Below are positions 36,501 to 44,197 of a stretch of 64,000 bases of DNA, one piece after another. Source of the stretch: Aeromonas allosaccharophila. Its GTDB lineage: Bacteria > Pseudomonadota > Gammaproteobacteria > Enterobacterales > Aeromonadaceae. How positions within the stretch are numbered: the first letter of the stretch is position 1; the number at the start of each line of letters is the position of its first letter. Under the pieces are notes generated by a model. It made no database searches. It was not told the origin of the DNA and saw only the letters and a list, made by a program, of their open reading frames with translations. The stretch spans positions 62,001 to 126,000 of the forward strand of contig NZ_CDBR01000082.1 in assembly GCF_000819685.1 (NCBI RefSeq). The letters are read 5' to 3'. A program made the position numbers and the translations under genes.

Positions 36501-36639
36501 CGCTGTTATCCGTCGCCATCGCCAACCGGCTTGCATAAGACTTTTCGATATCACCACGAAATGCGCTGCGCTCTAGCAACTCAAGAAACTGCAGGGTTGC
36601 GGGTGACAAACTGTCCTGGTAATCGAGTCTCGGGATCAT
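33562..36639 (-). CDS. ydiJ: FAD/4Fe-4S oxidoreductase YdiJ (D-2-hydroxyglutarate dehydrogenase type)
   Basis: A 1025-residue flavo-iron-sulfur dehydrogenase. An N-terminal FAD-binding PCMH domain (about 20-280; SFFPRGGGTGTNGQSLGGG) is followed by an FAD-oxidase C-terminal domain (to about 560). A ferredoxin-like region holds CLACKACTSQCP near 670, and the Cys-rich C-terminal part includes GCCGMAGTYG near 960. The architecture equals E. coli YdiJ (1018), reported to oxidise D-2-hydroxyglutarate. The frame extends to a GTG at 36675; ATG 36639 starts MIPRLDYQDSLS as in homologues, although AAGGA is unusually close to it. It heads the unit with the downstream GNAT-like gene. Confidence 0.92.
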   Translation of the reverse strand: MIPRLDYQDSLSPATLQFLELLERSAFRGDIEKSYASRLAMATDNSVYQVVPQAVLYPRSADDIAAMLKLAAEPAFASLSFFPRGGGTGTNGQSLGGGIIVDLSRYMNQIMEINLEEGWVRAQAGVVKDQLNAWLKPHGYFFSPDLSTSNRATLGGMINTDASGQGSLVYGKTSDHVLGLKAVLENGDIMVTEPVNGSRLEDKLALDNREGEIYRTLYRIGKERRADIEATFPKLNRFLTGYDLKHLYQPDTDTLDVSRVLCGSEGSLGFITEARLNITPIPRYRTLVNVKYDSFPSALRNAPFMVQAQALSVETVDSRVLGLARADIIWHSVKELIQDVPGKDLQGLNIVEFADTDEAAHHAKVAELCRRIDALLAKGEAGIIGYQVCDHLPSIETIYTMRKKSVGLLGNAEGRKKPVAFTEDTAVPPESLADFIMEFRALLDAHGLDYGMFGHVDAGVLHVRPALDLCDPEQEVLLRRISDQVVALTAKYGGLMWGEHGKGFRSEYSPAFFGELWEELQRVKGAFDPANRINPGKICIPYGSGAELVSVDGPKRGKYDRQIPLAVRTSYTRAMDCNGNGLCFTFETDSPMCPSVKISRDRRHSPKGRAGLMREWLRQLAEQGFDPLAEEVALQSGGVRFKQLVDKVRNSWAKQRGEYDFSHEVMEAMAGCLACKACTSQCPIKVDVPDFRARFMQLYHGRYLRAPKDYFVGTVESYAPLLAKAPKLVNFFLEKEWAQKATEKSIGMVDVPLLSVPTLAESLHDNRARYFDLPGLERMSAEQRKQVVLIVQDPFTSYYDAPVVRDLVKLASKLGFQPYLLPFKPNGKPQHIKGFLRAFARTAANSAQFLNKVAALGIPMVGVDPAMVLCYRDEYAKALGSARGDFQVLLPQEWLLSLPAELLPVNANKAKCEEGSEPEPWYLFAHCTEKTAKPSTHGDWSTLFGRFGASLQPVSVGCCGMAGTYGHDVKQVENSKGIYGLSWADPLARLPKARCLATGYSCRSQVKRMEGEKLKHPLQALLELL

Positions 36640-36802
36640 GAATCCTTGTTCCCATCCTTTGCTTGATGCCGGCACGCCGGCGACTACGACTGGCCGCCTG
36701 TCAATGGCAATCAGGCCAGTCCGCTCACATGTGAGCGGGCAGTATATCAGCTAGAAAACCGCTTGCGCTTGGCAATATTCACCATTTGAAAGGAGGACTT
36801 TT

Positions 36803-37729
36803 ATGGCTCACCCCAGCCATGTTATCAGTACGCTTATCACCACCGAGAAGCAGGCGCTCACCCTGTCGCTCGTCGGCAGCATCGCCTTTGCCATCTTCGG
36901 TATTGGCTACGGTCTGCTGGTCGGCTCCCACGCCATCATGCTCGACGGTATTTTCAGCCTGTTCAGCATGGGCATGACAGGTCTGGGTCTGGTCACGGCC
37001 TACTTCGTTACCCGTCCCTACGATGAGCGCTTCCAGTACGGCTACGCCCACTTCGAACCCATCGCCAACGTGATCAACGGCCTCATCATCTTGCTGCTTT
37101 GCCTGGGGGCACTCTATAACGGCATCACCACCCTGCTGGAGGGTGGCCGCGAGATCAACCTCGGTCACGCCCTCATCTGTGCGGCCATTTCCACCTTCCT
37201 CTGTTCGCTGCTTTATCTGGTCGAAGCCCGCTTGGCCAAGCAGTTCAACTCCGAACTGGTGCGGGTTGATTCCGAGGAGTGGCTGGTCGATACCATTTTA
37301 AGTGCCACCCTGCTGGTCGGCTTTCTGGTCGCCATTGGTCTGGATGCCATCGGCCACGGCCAATACAACCGCTACATAGACCCGGTGCTGGTCTCGCTGC
37401 TGGCCCTCTGTGCCACCCTCATTCCCATCAAGGTGCTGAGCAGAAACCTGCGGGAAGTATTCAAAATTGCCCCCAAGGGCGATGTGTCACAGCACGTCGA
37501 GCGGGAAATAGAGACGCTGCGCCAGCGTTATGGCTTCGAGTGCTACAGCCATCTGGCGAAAAGCGGTCGCCGCTTCGATCTGGAATTGAACATTCTGGTG
37601 GCACCGGATCAGGATTGGCCGGTCGAACGGCAGGATGCCCTGCGCCATGAGCTCTGGTCTCGCCTCGGCGATACCCTGGGCGATGCCTGGCTCTCGGTCT
37701 GCTTCACCCGCGAAAAACGCTGGTTGTAA
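36803..37729 (+). CDS. Cation diffusion facilitator family transporter
   Basis: A 308-residue CDF exporter with about six membrane helices (20-215) and a cytoplasmic C-terminal domain. AIMLDGIFSLFSM carries the Asp of the transmembrane metal site in helix 2. RFQYGYAHFEPIANVINGLI is the classic CDF segment, and DSEEWLVDTI near 155-164 is the helix-5 site. The usual His-rich loop is absent, and the helix-2 site reads LDGIF rather than HxxxD, so metal choice cannot be predicted. It has an excellent ribosome site (AAGGAGG, 36790-36796). It stands divergent from ydiJ. Confidence 0.85.
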   Translation: MAHPSHVISTLITTEKQALTLSLVGSIAFAIFGIGYGLLVGSHAIMLDGIFSLFSMGMTGLGLVTAYFVTRPYDERFQYGYAHFEPIANVINGLIILLLCLGALYNGITTLLEGGREINLGHALICAAISTFLCSLLYLVEARLAKQFNSELVRVDSEEWLVDTILSATLLVGFLVAIGLDAIGHGQYNRYIDPVLVSLLALCATLIPIKVLSRNLREVFKIAPKGDVSQHVEREIETLRQRYGFECYSHLAKSGRRFDLELNILVAPDQDWPVERQDALRHELWSRLGDTLGDAWLSVCFTREKRWL

Positions 37730-38029
37730 CGACCGCACGGGGGAGCGCGGCGCGGCCGCCTCCCTCTGTCTCATCACAGTCCCGTCACGCCCCGTTGATG
37801 CTGCACTTGCCAAATTGGCGCCAATCGTTATCATCAGGGCTCATTTTTTACCCGAGGTTTTATTGCCCATCATGGACAATCCCCGAAGTTGCCCTTCGTC
37901 CCTTTCTGTCAAAGCCTATCTTTATCTGCTTCATCAGCGCCTCTGAATAACACCTTTGCCTTGCTGTTACTGCGGCCATCGCGCGCCGTGATCACTGTTT
38001 GCTCTGTCTGTTTTTATTGAGGTCATACA
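37730..38029 (+). other. 300-bp leader region upstream of the TerC-CBS gene
   Basis: The stretch opens with a G+C-rich imperfect hairpin (about 37742-37766) that may end the CDF gene. A short reading frame starts at TTG 37863 or ATG 37872 and ends at 37946. It codes MDNPRSCPSSLSVKAYLYLLHQRL (24 residues from the ATG; the sequence is split as MDNPRSCPSSLS and VKAYLYLLHQRL). It is too short to judge but could be a leader peptide. I looked for yybP-ykoY manganese-riboswitch features and did not find them. Confidence 0.4.
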
Positions 38030-39565
38030 ATGGAATTGCTGCTGGATCCCCATATCTGGATTGGTCTGTTTACCCTGATCATTCTGGAAATCGTGCTGGG
38101 GATCGACAACCTGGTCTTCATCGCCATCCTGGTGAAAAAACTGCCCCCCGCCCAGCGGGACAAGGCGCGCATCATCGGCCTGTCGCTGGCCCTGCTGATG
38201 CGACTCGCGCTGCTGAGCGTGATGTCATGGCTGGTCACCCTGACCACCCCGATTTTGCATCTGTGGGATCACCCCTTCTCCGGTCGGGACCTGATCCTGA
38301 TGGGGGGCGGCCTGTTCCTGCTGTTCAAAGCCACCTCCGAGCTGCACGAGCGGCTGGAAGCCAAACCCCATGACGATGGCCCGGTCGGCGCCTACGCCAG
38401 CTTCGGGGTGGTGATCGCCCAGATTCTGGTGCTCGATGCGGTCTTCTCGCTCGACTCCATCATCACTGCCGTCGGCATGGTGGAACACCTGGGCGTCATG
38501 ATGGCCGCCGTGACCATCGCCATGGTGGTGATGGTGCTCGGCTCCAAGCCGCTGACCCGCTTCGTCAACGCTCACCCGACCGTGGTGGTGCTCTGTCTGA
38601 GCTTCCTGCTGATGATCGGCTTCAGCCTGGTGGCGGAGGGCTTCGGCTTCCACATTCCGAAGGGTTACCTCTATGCGGCCATCGGCTTCTCGGTACTGAT
38701 CGAGTTTTTCAACCAGCTGGCCCAGCGCAGCGCCGAGCGCCACGAAGCCAAACAGCCGCTGCGCGAGCGCACCACTGCCGCCATCTTCAAGCTGATGGGC
38801 AGCAAGGCCTATCAGGATCAGCCGGGTGACGATCTGGACGCACCGGCGCCTGCGCCGCTGAGCTTTGGCGAGGAGGAGCGCTACATGGTGACCGGCGTAC
38901 TGTCGCTGGCCGAGCGATCCATTCGCACCATCATGACCCCGCGCTCCGAGATGGCCTGGATCGACATCAACGACTCCAGCAACGAGATCCGTGCCCTGCT
39001 GCAGCGCGAGCCCCACAGCCTGTTCCCCATCTGTGACGGCGATCTGGACGAGGTGATCGGGGTGCTCAAGGCGCGCGACCTGCTGTTTGCCTTGAACGAA
39101 GGGCAATCCTTAAGCGAACTGGCCAAGCAGAACGACCCCATTATCGTGCCGCAGACCATCAACGTGATCCGCCTGCTGGCGGAGCTGCGCAAAGCCAAGG
39201 GGAGCCTCATTCTGGTCTCAGACGAGTTTGGCGTCATTCAGGGGCTGGTCACTACCCACGATCTGCTGGAGGCCATCGTCGGCGAACTGCCGGACGAGGA
39301 CGAAACCCCGGATATCGTGCGCGATGGCGAAGGGTGGCTGATCAACGGCAGCACCAACATCCATCATGTGGAGCAGGTGCTGGAGCACGAGGGGCTGGTG
39401 AGCGAGAGCGACGAGTACGTGACCCTGGCGGGCATGCTGCTCTCCCACTTCGGCACCCTGCCCACCCCGGGCCAGCAGCTGCAACTGCAGCAGCTCAACT
39501 TCGAGGTGATCGAGGTGAGCGAGCGGCGCATCGAGCGGGTGAAAGTGATGCCGGGCGCGGCTTGA
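38030..39565 (+). CDS. TerC family membrane protein with CBS and CorC/HlyC domains (YoaE/YegH-type)
   Basis: A 511-residue protein in three parts. A TerC-type membrane domain has seven helices (about 1-240; [32 protein letters not shown], with intramembrane Asp residues). A pair of CBS domains follows (about 290-420; [18 protein letters not shown]-like [20 protein letters not shown]). A CorC/HlyC C-terminal domain (about 430-511) closes it. This is the E. coli YoaE/YegH architecture, thought to export metal ions such as Mn2+ as part of protein metallation or membrane homeostasis. ATG 38030 follows GAGGT. A leader region of 300 bp precedes it. Confidence 0.9.
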   Translation: MELLLDPHIWIGLFTLIILEIVLGIDNLVFIAILVKKLPPAQRDKARIIGLSLALLMRLALLSVMSWLVTLTTPILHLWDHPFSGRDLILMGGGLFLLFKATSELHERLEAKPHDDGPVGAYASFGVVIAQILVLDAVFSLDSIITAVGMVEHLGVMMAAVTIAMVVMVLGSKPLTRFVNAHPTVVVLCLSFLLMIGFSLVAEGFGFHIPKGYLYAAIGFSVLIEFFNQLAQRSAERHEAKQPLRERTTAAIFKLMGSKAYQDQPGDDLDAPAPAPLSFGEEERYMVTGVLSLAERSIRTIMTPRSEMAWIDINDSSNEIRALLQREPHSLFPICDGDLDEVIGVLKARDLLFALNEGQSLSELAKQNDPIIVPQTINVIRLLAELRKAKGSLILVSDEFGVIQGLVTTHDLLEAIVGELPDEDETPDIVRDGEGWLINGSTNIHHVEQVLEHEGLVSESDEYVTLAGMLLSHFGTLPTPGQQLQLQQLNFEVIEVSERRIERVKVMPGAA

Positions 39566-39587
39566 GCCTGCCACCGGCAAAAAACTG

Positions 39588-39613
39588 AAGAGGGCCATAC
39601 GGCCCTCTTTTTT
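39588..39613 (+). terminator. Terminator of the TerC-CBS gene
   Basis: AAGAGGGCC (39588-39596) pairs with GGCCCTCTT (39601-39609) over an ATAC loop, with six T in total at the end. It lies 22 bp after the stop. Confidence 0.9.
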
Positions 39614-39761
39614 ATGCTTCAACTTTATGCCTCAACGCCGCCTCTCTCGGCGGTTTGCGCTGATTGCTGCATCAAGCGCAATTCTCTTGTGCAATTCCCC
39701 CTCTTTTTCACAACAAGATACCGGCATAGAGTGGCCTCACTTCCACCATGAGGAACTCAAG

Positions 39762-40883
39762 ATGAGCCACGATCACCTGTTCTGCCCGCTGCGCCTCGGC
39801 CAGCTGCACCTTGCCAACCGCATCGTCATGCCCCCCATGACCCGCTCCCGTGCCAGTCAGCCGGGTGATGTGGCCAACGCCATGATGGCGAGCTACTACG
39901 CCCAGCGCGCCGAGGCGGGCCTGATCATCAGCGAAGGCACCCAAATCGACCCCATGGGTAAGGGCTATGCCTGGACGCCGGGGATCTACAGCGCAGAGCA
40001 GATCGCGGGCTGGAAGGGTGTGACCGATGCCGTGCACGCCAAGGGGGGCACCATCTTCGCCCAGCTCTGGCACGTGGGCCGGGTCACCCATCCGGACAAC
40101 ATCGGCGGCGCCCAGCCCATCTCCGCTTCAGCCCTGCCCGCAGTGGGCGTCAAGGTGTTCGTCGATAACGGCAGCGATGCGCCGGGCTTTGTCGAGACCG
40201 TCACTCCGCGCGCCATGACCCAAGCCGATATCGATGCGGTAGTGGGCCAGTTCCGTCAGGCGGCTCGCAACGCCATCAGCGCCGGTTTTGACGGAATCGA
40301 GCTGCACGCCGCCAACGGTTATCTGATCAACCAGTTCCTCGACTCCGAGTCCAACGCCCGCACCGACGGCTACGGCGGATCGCTGGAGAACCGGCTGCGC
40401 TTTCTCAAAGAGGTGACCGAGGCGGTCAGTAGCGAAATCGGCGCGGATCGGGTTGGGGTGCGTCTTGCGCCGCTCACCACCCTCAACGGCACCGTGGATG
40501 CCAATCCGCAGGAGACCTATCTGGCGGCTGCCCGCCTGCTGGGCCAGCTCAACGTGGTCTACCTGCACATTGCCGAAGCGGACTGGGACGATGCCCCCCT
40601 GATGCCGGAGAACTTCAAGCAGGGTCTGCGCGATGCCTTCCCCAACACCCTGATCTACGCCGGTAAATATGATGGCAAGCGGGCTCGCGCCGCCCTTGAA
40701 GCGGGCTGGGCCGACATGATTGGCTTTGGCCGCCCCTTCGTCGCCAACCCGGATCTGCCGAACCGGCTGCGCCACGGCTACCCGCTGGCCCCCCACGATC
40801 CAGCCACCCTGTTTGGCGGCGGCGAGAAGGGGCTGACCGATTACCCCGTCTATCAGGCCGATGACGCAGCTACCAACTGCTGA
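39762..40883 (+). CDS. Old Yellow Enzyme family alkene reductase (NemA-like)
   Basis: A 373-residue FMN-dependent TIM-barrel reductase. The start LFCPLRLGQLHLANRIVMPP, then the substrate-binding pair in GIELHAANGYLINQFLD, and the FMN-phosphate region GWADMIGFGRPFVANPDL all match NemA/OYE. The His/Asn pair typical of OYE is replaced by HAAN in the proper place. Such enzymes reduce activated alkenes, N-ethylmaleimide and nitrate esters with NADPH. ATG 39762 has GAGGAA ahead; the longer frame from 39627 lies in the preceding terminator region. Confidence 0.92.
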   Translation: MSHDHLFCPLRLGQLHLANRIVMPPMTRSRASQPGDVANAMMASYYAQRAEAGLIISEGTQIDPMGKGYAWTPGIYSAEQIAGWKGVTDAVHAKGGTIFAQLWHVGRVTHPDNIGGAQPISASALPAVGVKVFVDNGSDAPGFVETVTPRAMTQADIDAVVGQFRQAARNAISAGFDGIELHAANGYLINQFLDSESNARTDGYGGSLENRLRFLKEVTEAVSSEIGADRVGVRLAPLTTLNGTVDANPQETYLAAARLLGQLNVVYLHIAEADWDDAPLMPENFKQGLRDAFPNTLIYAGKYDGKRARAALEAGWADMIGFGRPFVANPDLPNRLRHGYPLAPHDPATLFGGGEKGLTDYPVYQADDAATNC

Positions 40884-40911
40884 TTACCAATGGCCAACCG
40901 GCCACGTAAAG

Positions 40912-40934
40912 CAGGCCCCACAGGTTGGGGCCTG
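40912..40934 (+). terminator. Terminator-like hairpin after the Old Yellow Enzyme gene
   Basis: CAGGCCCCA (40912-40920) pairs with TGGGGCCTG (40926-40934) over 5 nt, 28 bp after the stop. Only TCGTATTGTT follows, so termination may be partial. Confidence 0.65.
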
Positions 40935-40940
40935 TCGTAT

Positions 40941-40986
40941 TGTTGCGCATTAGCAACAGTGATATGACTGACCGAATCACTGTTGC
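40941..40986. promoter_or_regulatory. Nested inverted repeats upstream of the MDR oxidoreductase gene
   Basis: Two inverted repeats share a central arm. TGTTGC (40941-40946) pairs with GCAACA (40953-40958). GCAACAGTGAT (40953-40963) pairs perfectly with ATCACTGTTGC (40976-40986). They end 45 bp before the next start codon. The TTGC/GCAA half-sites suggest a repressor operator of the TetR or MarR kind, or mutually exclusive RNA hairpins. Which protein binds, if any, is unknown. Confidence 0.6.
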
Positions 40987-41031
40987 AATGACCTCATTGT
41001 TCTCTCCCCCTGGCTTCCACAAGGAGTCCCC

Positions 41032-42018
41032 ATGAATCACACCCAAGCCTGGTGCTGGCATGCCCCCGGTGAACCGACCCAGCTTACCCTCGCCGATCTG
41101 CCCCTGGCACCGCTCGCCCCTGACGAGGTACTGGTAGCCAACCGGGTTATCGCCTTCAACCCGGTGGACTGGAAGCTGATCGAATATGGCCACTCCAACT
41201 GGCAGGATGGTCAGGTGCCCGGCGTCGATGGCATGGGCACTATCGTGGCGCTCGGCGCCAACGTCAGCCATCTGCGTCTCGGCGCCCGGGTCGCCTACCA
41301 CACCGACCTGCGCCACCACGGCAGCTTTGCCCGCCACACCCGGGTACCGGCGCGCGCCCTGCTGCCGGTGCCCGATGCTCTGAGTGATGAGGCAGCGGCC
41401 GCCCTGCCCTGCCCCGGCCTCACCGCCTGGCAGGCGCTGGCCAAACTGCCACGCCTGCACGGCGAAGCGCTGCTTATCACCGGTGCGGGCAGCAGTGTCG
41501 GCCGCTTTGCGGTGCAGCTCGCCCTTAAACAGGGGGCGCGGCTCTTTGCCAGCGCCAGTCCACGCCACCATCAGTGGCTCAAACAGATCGGGGTGCAGGG
41601 GGTGGCCGATTATCGGGATCCGGAGTGGCTGGCCACCCTGCAAGCGGCCAACGGCAACGAACCGTTCGAGGGGATCATCGATCTGGTCTCCAGCCAACAG
41701 GCAGAAAGCTTGCTGCCCGCCCTTGGCTACTACGGCCATATGGTGACGGTGCTCGGGCGCATCCCGCACAACCCGCTGCCCGCCTTTAGCCATTGCCACT
41801 CGTTGCACGAGATTGCGCTCGGTGCCCAGCACGCCTTTGGCACCGACAAGCAGTGGAGCCGACTGGTGGCTGCCGGTGTCACCATGATGGCGCAGATGGC
41901 GAACGGCGAGCTGACCCTGCCGCCGCTGGTGGTGGGCGACTTTGAGGCACTGCCTACTCTGCTTGAGCGCTTCAAGCGCGAAGGACAGGGCGAGAAGTTT
42001 CTGGTACGGGTGGCGTAA
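41032..42018 (+). CDS. Medium-chain (MDR) NAD(P)-dependent oxidoreductase
   Basis: A 328-residue MDR protein. The N-terminal GroES-like domain (about 20-120) includes FNPVDWKLIEYGHSNW and VPGVDGMGTIVALG, and the C-terminal Rossmann domain has the nucleotide loop LLITGAGSSVGRFAVQLA (near 144-161). The GHE zinc-binding motif and the structural four-Cys lobe of alcohol dehydrogenases are missing, so it is probably a zinc-free quinone oxidoreductase or enoyl-type reductase. ATG 41032 has AAGGAG upstream. The preceding gene is also an alkene/quinone-type reductase, which suggests a shared electrophile-detoxification role. Nested inverted repeats lie in its promoter region. Confidence 0.85.
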   Translation: MNHTQAWCWHAPGEPTQLTLADLPLAPLAPDEVLVANRVIAFNPVDWKLIEYGHSNWQDGQVPGVDGMGTIVALGANVSHLRLGARVAYHTDLRHHGSFARHTRVPARALLPVPDALSDEAAAALPCPGLTAWQALAKLPRLHGEALLITGAGSSVGRFAVQLALKQGARLFASASPRHHQWLKQIGVQGVADYRDPEWLATLQAANGNEPFEGIIDLVSSQQAESLLPALGYYGHMVTVLGRIPHNPLPAFSHCHSLHEIALGAQHAFGTDKQWSRLVAAGVTMMAQMANGELTLPPLVVGDFEALPTLLERFKREGQGEKFLVRVA

Positions 42019-42059
42019 CTATGACTTCACCCGGCAGCTACACCTGCCATTGAAAAGAG

Positions 42060-42092
42060 AGAGGCCCGCCAGTGATGGCGGGCCTCTTTTTA
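42060..42092. terminator. Bidirectional terminator
   Basis: AGAGGCCCGCC (42060-42070) pairs with GGCGGGCCTCT (42077-42087) over a 6-nt loop, with TTTTTAT following. It separates the MDR gene from the convergent deaminase gene ending at 42132. Confidence 0.9.
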
Positions 42093-42131
42093 TATCAACT
42101 GCTTTTCATATCGAGGACATTGGCACCTGAC

Positions 42132-43196
42132 TCAGTGCAGGATCACCCCGTGGGTCGCGGCATAGCCACGGATCTCGCGGGTCAGCCGCGCCTTGTCAGC
42201 CAGAGAGAGCCAGCTCGCCTCAACGGCATTGAGCGAGAGGCGGCAGAGCTGACTCATGGTCGCGCCGAGGCCATCGGCCAGCGCCGCAAAGTTGGCCCCC
42301 ATGTAGCCACCGAAGTAGGCGGGATCGTCCGAGTTGATGGTGACGCAGAGCCCCTGCTCCAGCAGCCGCAACACATTGTGCTGGGCCATATTGCCGAACA
42401 CCTTGAGCCGGGTGTTGGAGAGGGGGCAGACGGTGAGCGGCAGCCGGGTATCGGCCAGATAGCGCAGCAGCTCGGGATCGTCGGCCGAGCGCACCCCGTG
42501 ATCGATGCGGCATACCTTCAGCTCGTTGATCGCCTGCCAGATGTAGTCGGCAGGCCCCTCTTCACCTGCGTGGGCCACCACCGGCAGCCCCAGCTCGCGG
42601 CATTTGGCAAAGACCCGGGCAAATTTAGTGGGCGGATTGCCCCTCTCCCCCGAGTCGAGGCCGATGCCATGAATGCGCGACAGGAAGGGCATAGCCTCTT
42701 CCAACGTAGCGAACGCTTCATCCTCGCTCAGGTGGCGCAAAAAGCTCATGATCAGCCGCCAGCTGATGCCAAACTCCTGCTCCCCGCGCTGCAGCGCCCG
42801 CTCGATGCCACTCAGCACAGTAGCAAAGGAGATACCGCGGGCAGTGTGGGTCTGCGGGTCGAAGAAGATCTCCACATGCACCACCTTGTCGGCGGCGCAC
42901 CGCTCAAGATAGGCCCAGGTGAGGTCGAAGAAGTCCTGCTCGGTCACCAGCACGCTGGCGCCGCGATAGTAGAGGTCGAGAAAAGATTGCAGGCAGTCAA
43001 AGTCATAGGCGGCGCGCACGCTGGCCACGTCGGGCCAGGGCAATGGCACACCGTTGCGGCGGCCCAGCTCAAACATCAGCTCGGGTTCGAGGCTGCCCTC
43101 GATATGCAGGTGCAGCTCCAGTTTCGGCAGTCCGGCGATAAATTGCGCGGCGGTGAGGTGTTCGGGTGTGACTGGCTTGGAAATCGGGGTGTCCAT
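42132..43196 (-). CDS. Adenine deaminase-type member of the adenosine deaminase family
   Basis: A 354-residue metal-dependent deaminase. The metal ligands are visible: [12 protein letters not shown] (first HxH), [14 protein letters not shown] (catalytic HAGE), [14 protein letters not shown] and [14 protein letters not shown] (the SDDP motif). The segments [29 protein letters not shown] and [13 protein letters not shown] match the bacterial and fungal adenine-deaminase branch (adenine to hypoxanthine) better than true adenosine deaminases. The substrate still needs testing. ATG 43196 is chosen; an upstream extension to 43241 has no ribosome site. It is convergent with the MDR gene and divergent from nagD. 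Confidence 0.85.
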   Translation of the reverse strand: MDTPISKPVTPEHLTAAQFIAGLPKLELHLHIEGSLEPELMFELGRRNGVPLPWPDVASVRAAYDFDCLQSFLDLYYRGASVLVTEQDFFDLTWAYLERCAADKVVHVEIFFDPQTHTARGISFATVLSGIERALQRGEQEFGISWRLIMSFLRHLSEDEAFATLEEAMPFLSRIHGIGLDSGERGNPPTKFARVFAKCRELGLPVVAHAGEEGPADYIWQAINELKVCRIDHGVRSADDPELLRYLADTRLPLTVCPLSNTRLKVFGNMAQHNVLRLLEQGLCVTINSDDPAYFGGYMGANFAALADGLGATMSQLCRLSLNAVEASWLSLADKARLTREIRGYAATHGVILH

Positions 43197-43393
43197 AGCG
43201 ACGGCTCCATCAGCAAAGTGATCCGGCGTCAGCCCCTCCACCAGACTGACCCGACGGCAGCTTTATTGTGCACCGAAGTGGCGAGACAGGGGAGACTTGT
43301 CATCAAACAGACTTATAATGGCGTCACAAAAATCATAAATGATTGAACATCTTAACGATTGGCGGCTCGCCTGCGCCCTGACAAGGAGTTTTC

Positions 43394-44143
43394 ATGAAGA
43401 AGAACGTCATCTGCGATATCGACGGTGTCATCCTGCACAACAACGATCTCATCCCCGGTGCCGACCGTTTCGTCCATCGCCTGCTGGAGCAGGGCAGCAA
43501 GCTCTTGTTCCTCACCAACTACCCGGCCCAGACCCAGAAAGATCTGCAAAACCGCTTCCGCTCCGCCGGGATCGAGGTGCCGGAAGAGTGCTTCTACACC
43601 TCCGCCATGGGCACCGCCGACTTTCTCAAGCGCCAGGATGGCAAGAAGGCCTATGTGATAGGTGAAGGGGCGCTGACCCACGAGCTCTACAAGGCCGGTT
43701 TCACTATCACCGATATCGACCCGGACTTCGTGGTAGTGGGCGAGACCCGCAACTACAACTGGACCATGATGCAACAGGGGGCCAAGTTCGTCGATCAGGG
43801 GGCCCGCTTTATCGCCACCAACCCCGATACCCACGGCCCCATGATGCACCCGGCCTGCGGCGCCCTGTGCGCCCCCATCGAACGGATGACCGGCAAGAAG
43901 CCGTTCTATGTCGGCAAGCCGAGCGCCTGGATCATTCGTGCGGCGCTCAACCGGATGGAGGCCCACTCCGACGACACCATCATCATCGGCGACAACCTGC
44001 GCACCGACATTCTGGCGGGCTTTCAGGCCGGTCTCGAGACGGTGCTGGTGCTCTCCGGGGTGAGCAAGGTAGCCGATATCGACCGTATGCCGTTTCGACC
44101 GAACCATATTTTCGACTCCGTGGTCGACATCGATATCGTCTAA
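43394..44143 (+). CDS. nagD: HAD-IIA phosphatase NagD
   Basis: A 249-residue HAD phosphatase. Motif I is CDIDGVILH with the nucleophile D8 and acid D10, motif II is LFLTNYPAQT, and motif III/IV is FYVGKPSAWII with IIGDNLRTDILAG. The C2 cap domain lies between (about 80-180). Length matches E. coli NagD (250), a UMP/GMP phosphatase. In enterobacteria nagD ends the nagBACD operon, but no nag genes are here, so the name denotes the family only. ATG 43394 has AAGGAG about 8 bp upstream. Confidence 0.93.
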   Translation: MKKNVICDIDGVILHNNDLIPGADRFVHRLLEQGSKLLFLTNYPAQTQKDLQNRFRSAGIEVPEECFYTSAMGTADFLKRQDGKKAYVIGEGALTHELYKAGFTITDIDPDFVVVGETRNYNWTMMQQGAKFVDQGARFIATNPDTHGPMMHPACGALCAPIERMTGKKPFYVGKPSAWIIRAALNRMEAHSDDTIIIGDNLRTDILAGFQAGLETVLVLSGVSKVADIDRMPFRPNHIFDSVVDIDIV

Positions 44144-44197
44144 TCACCACCCAAGCGTTAAACAGGGCAGGTCTCAACTGCCCTTGCAGGATCTGTT

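Noticed and set aside
37730-38029. yybP-ykoY (manganese) riboswitch before the TerC-family gene
   Set aside because: Some TerC genes carry this element, but the characteristic conserved loops are not present in this leader.
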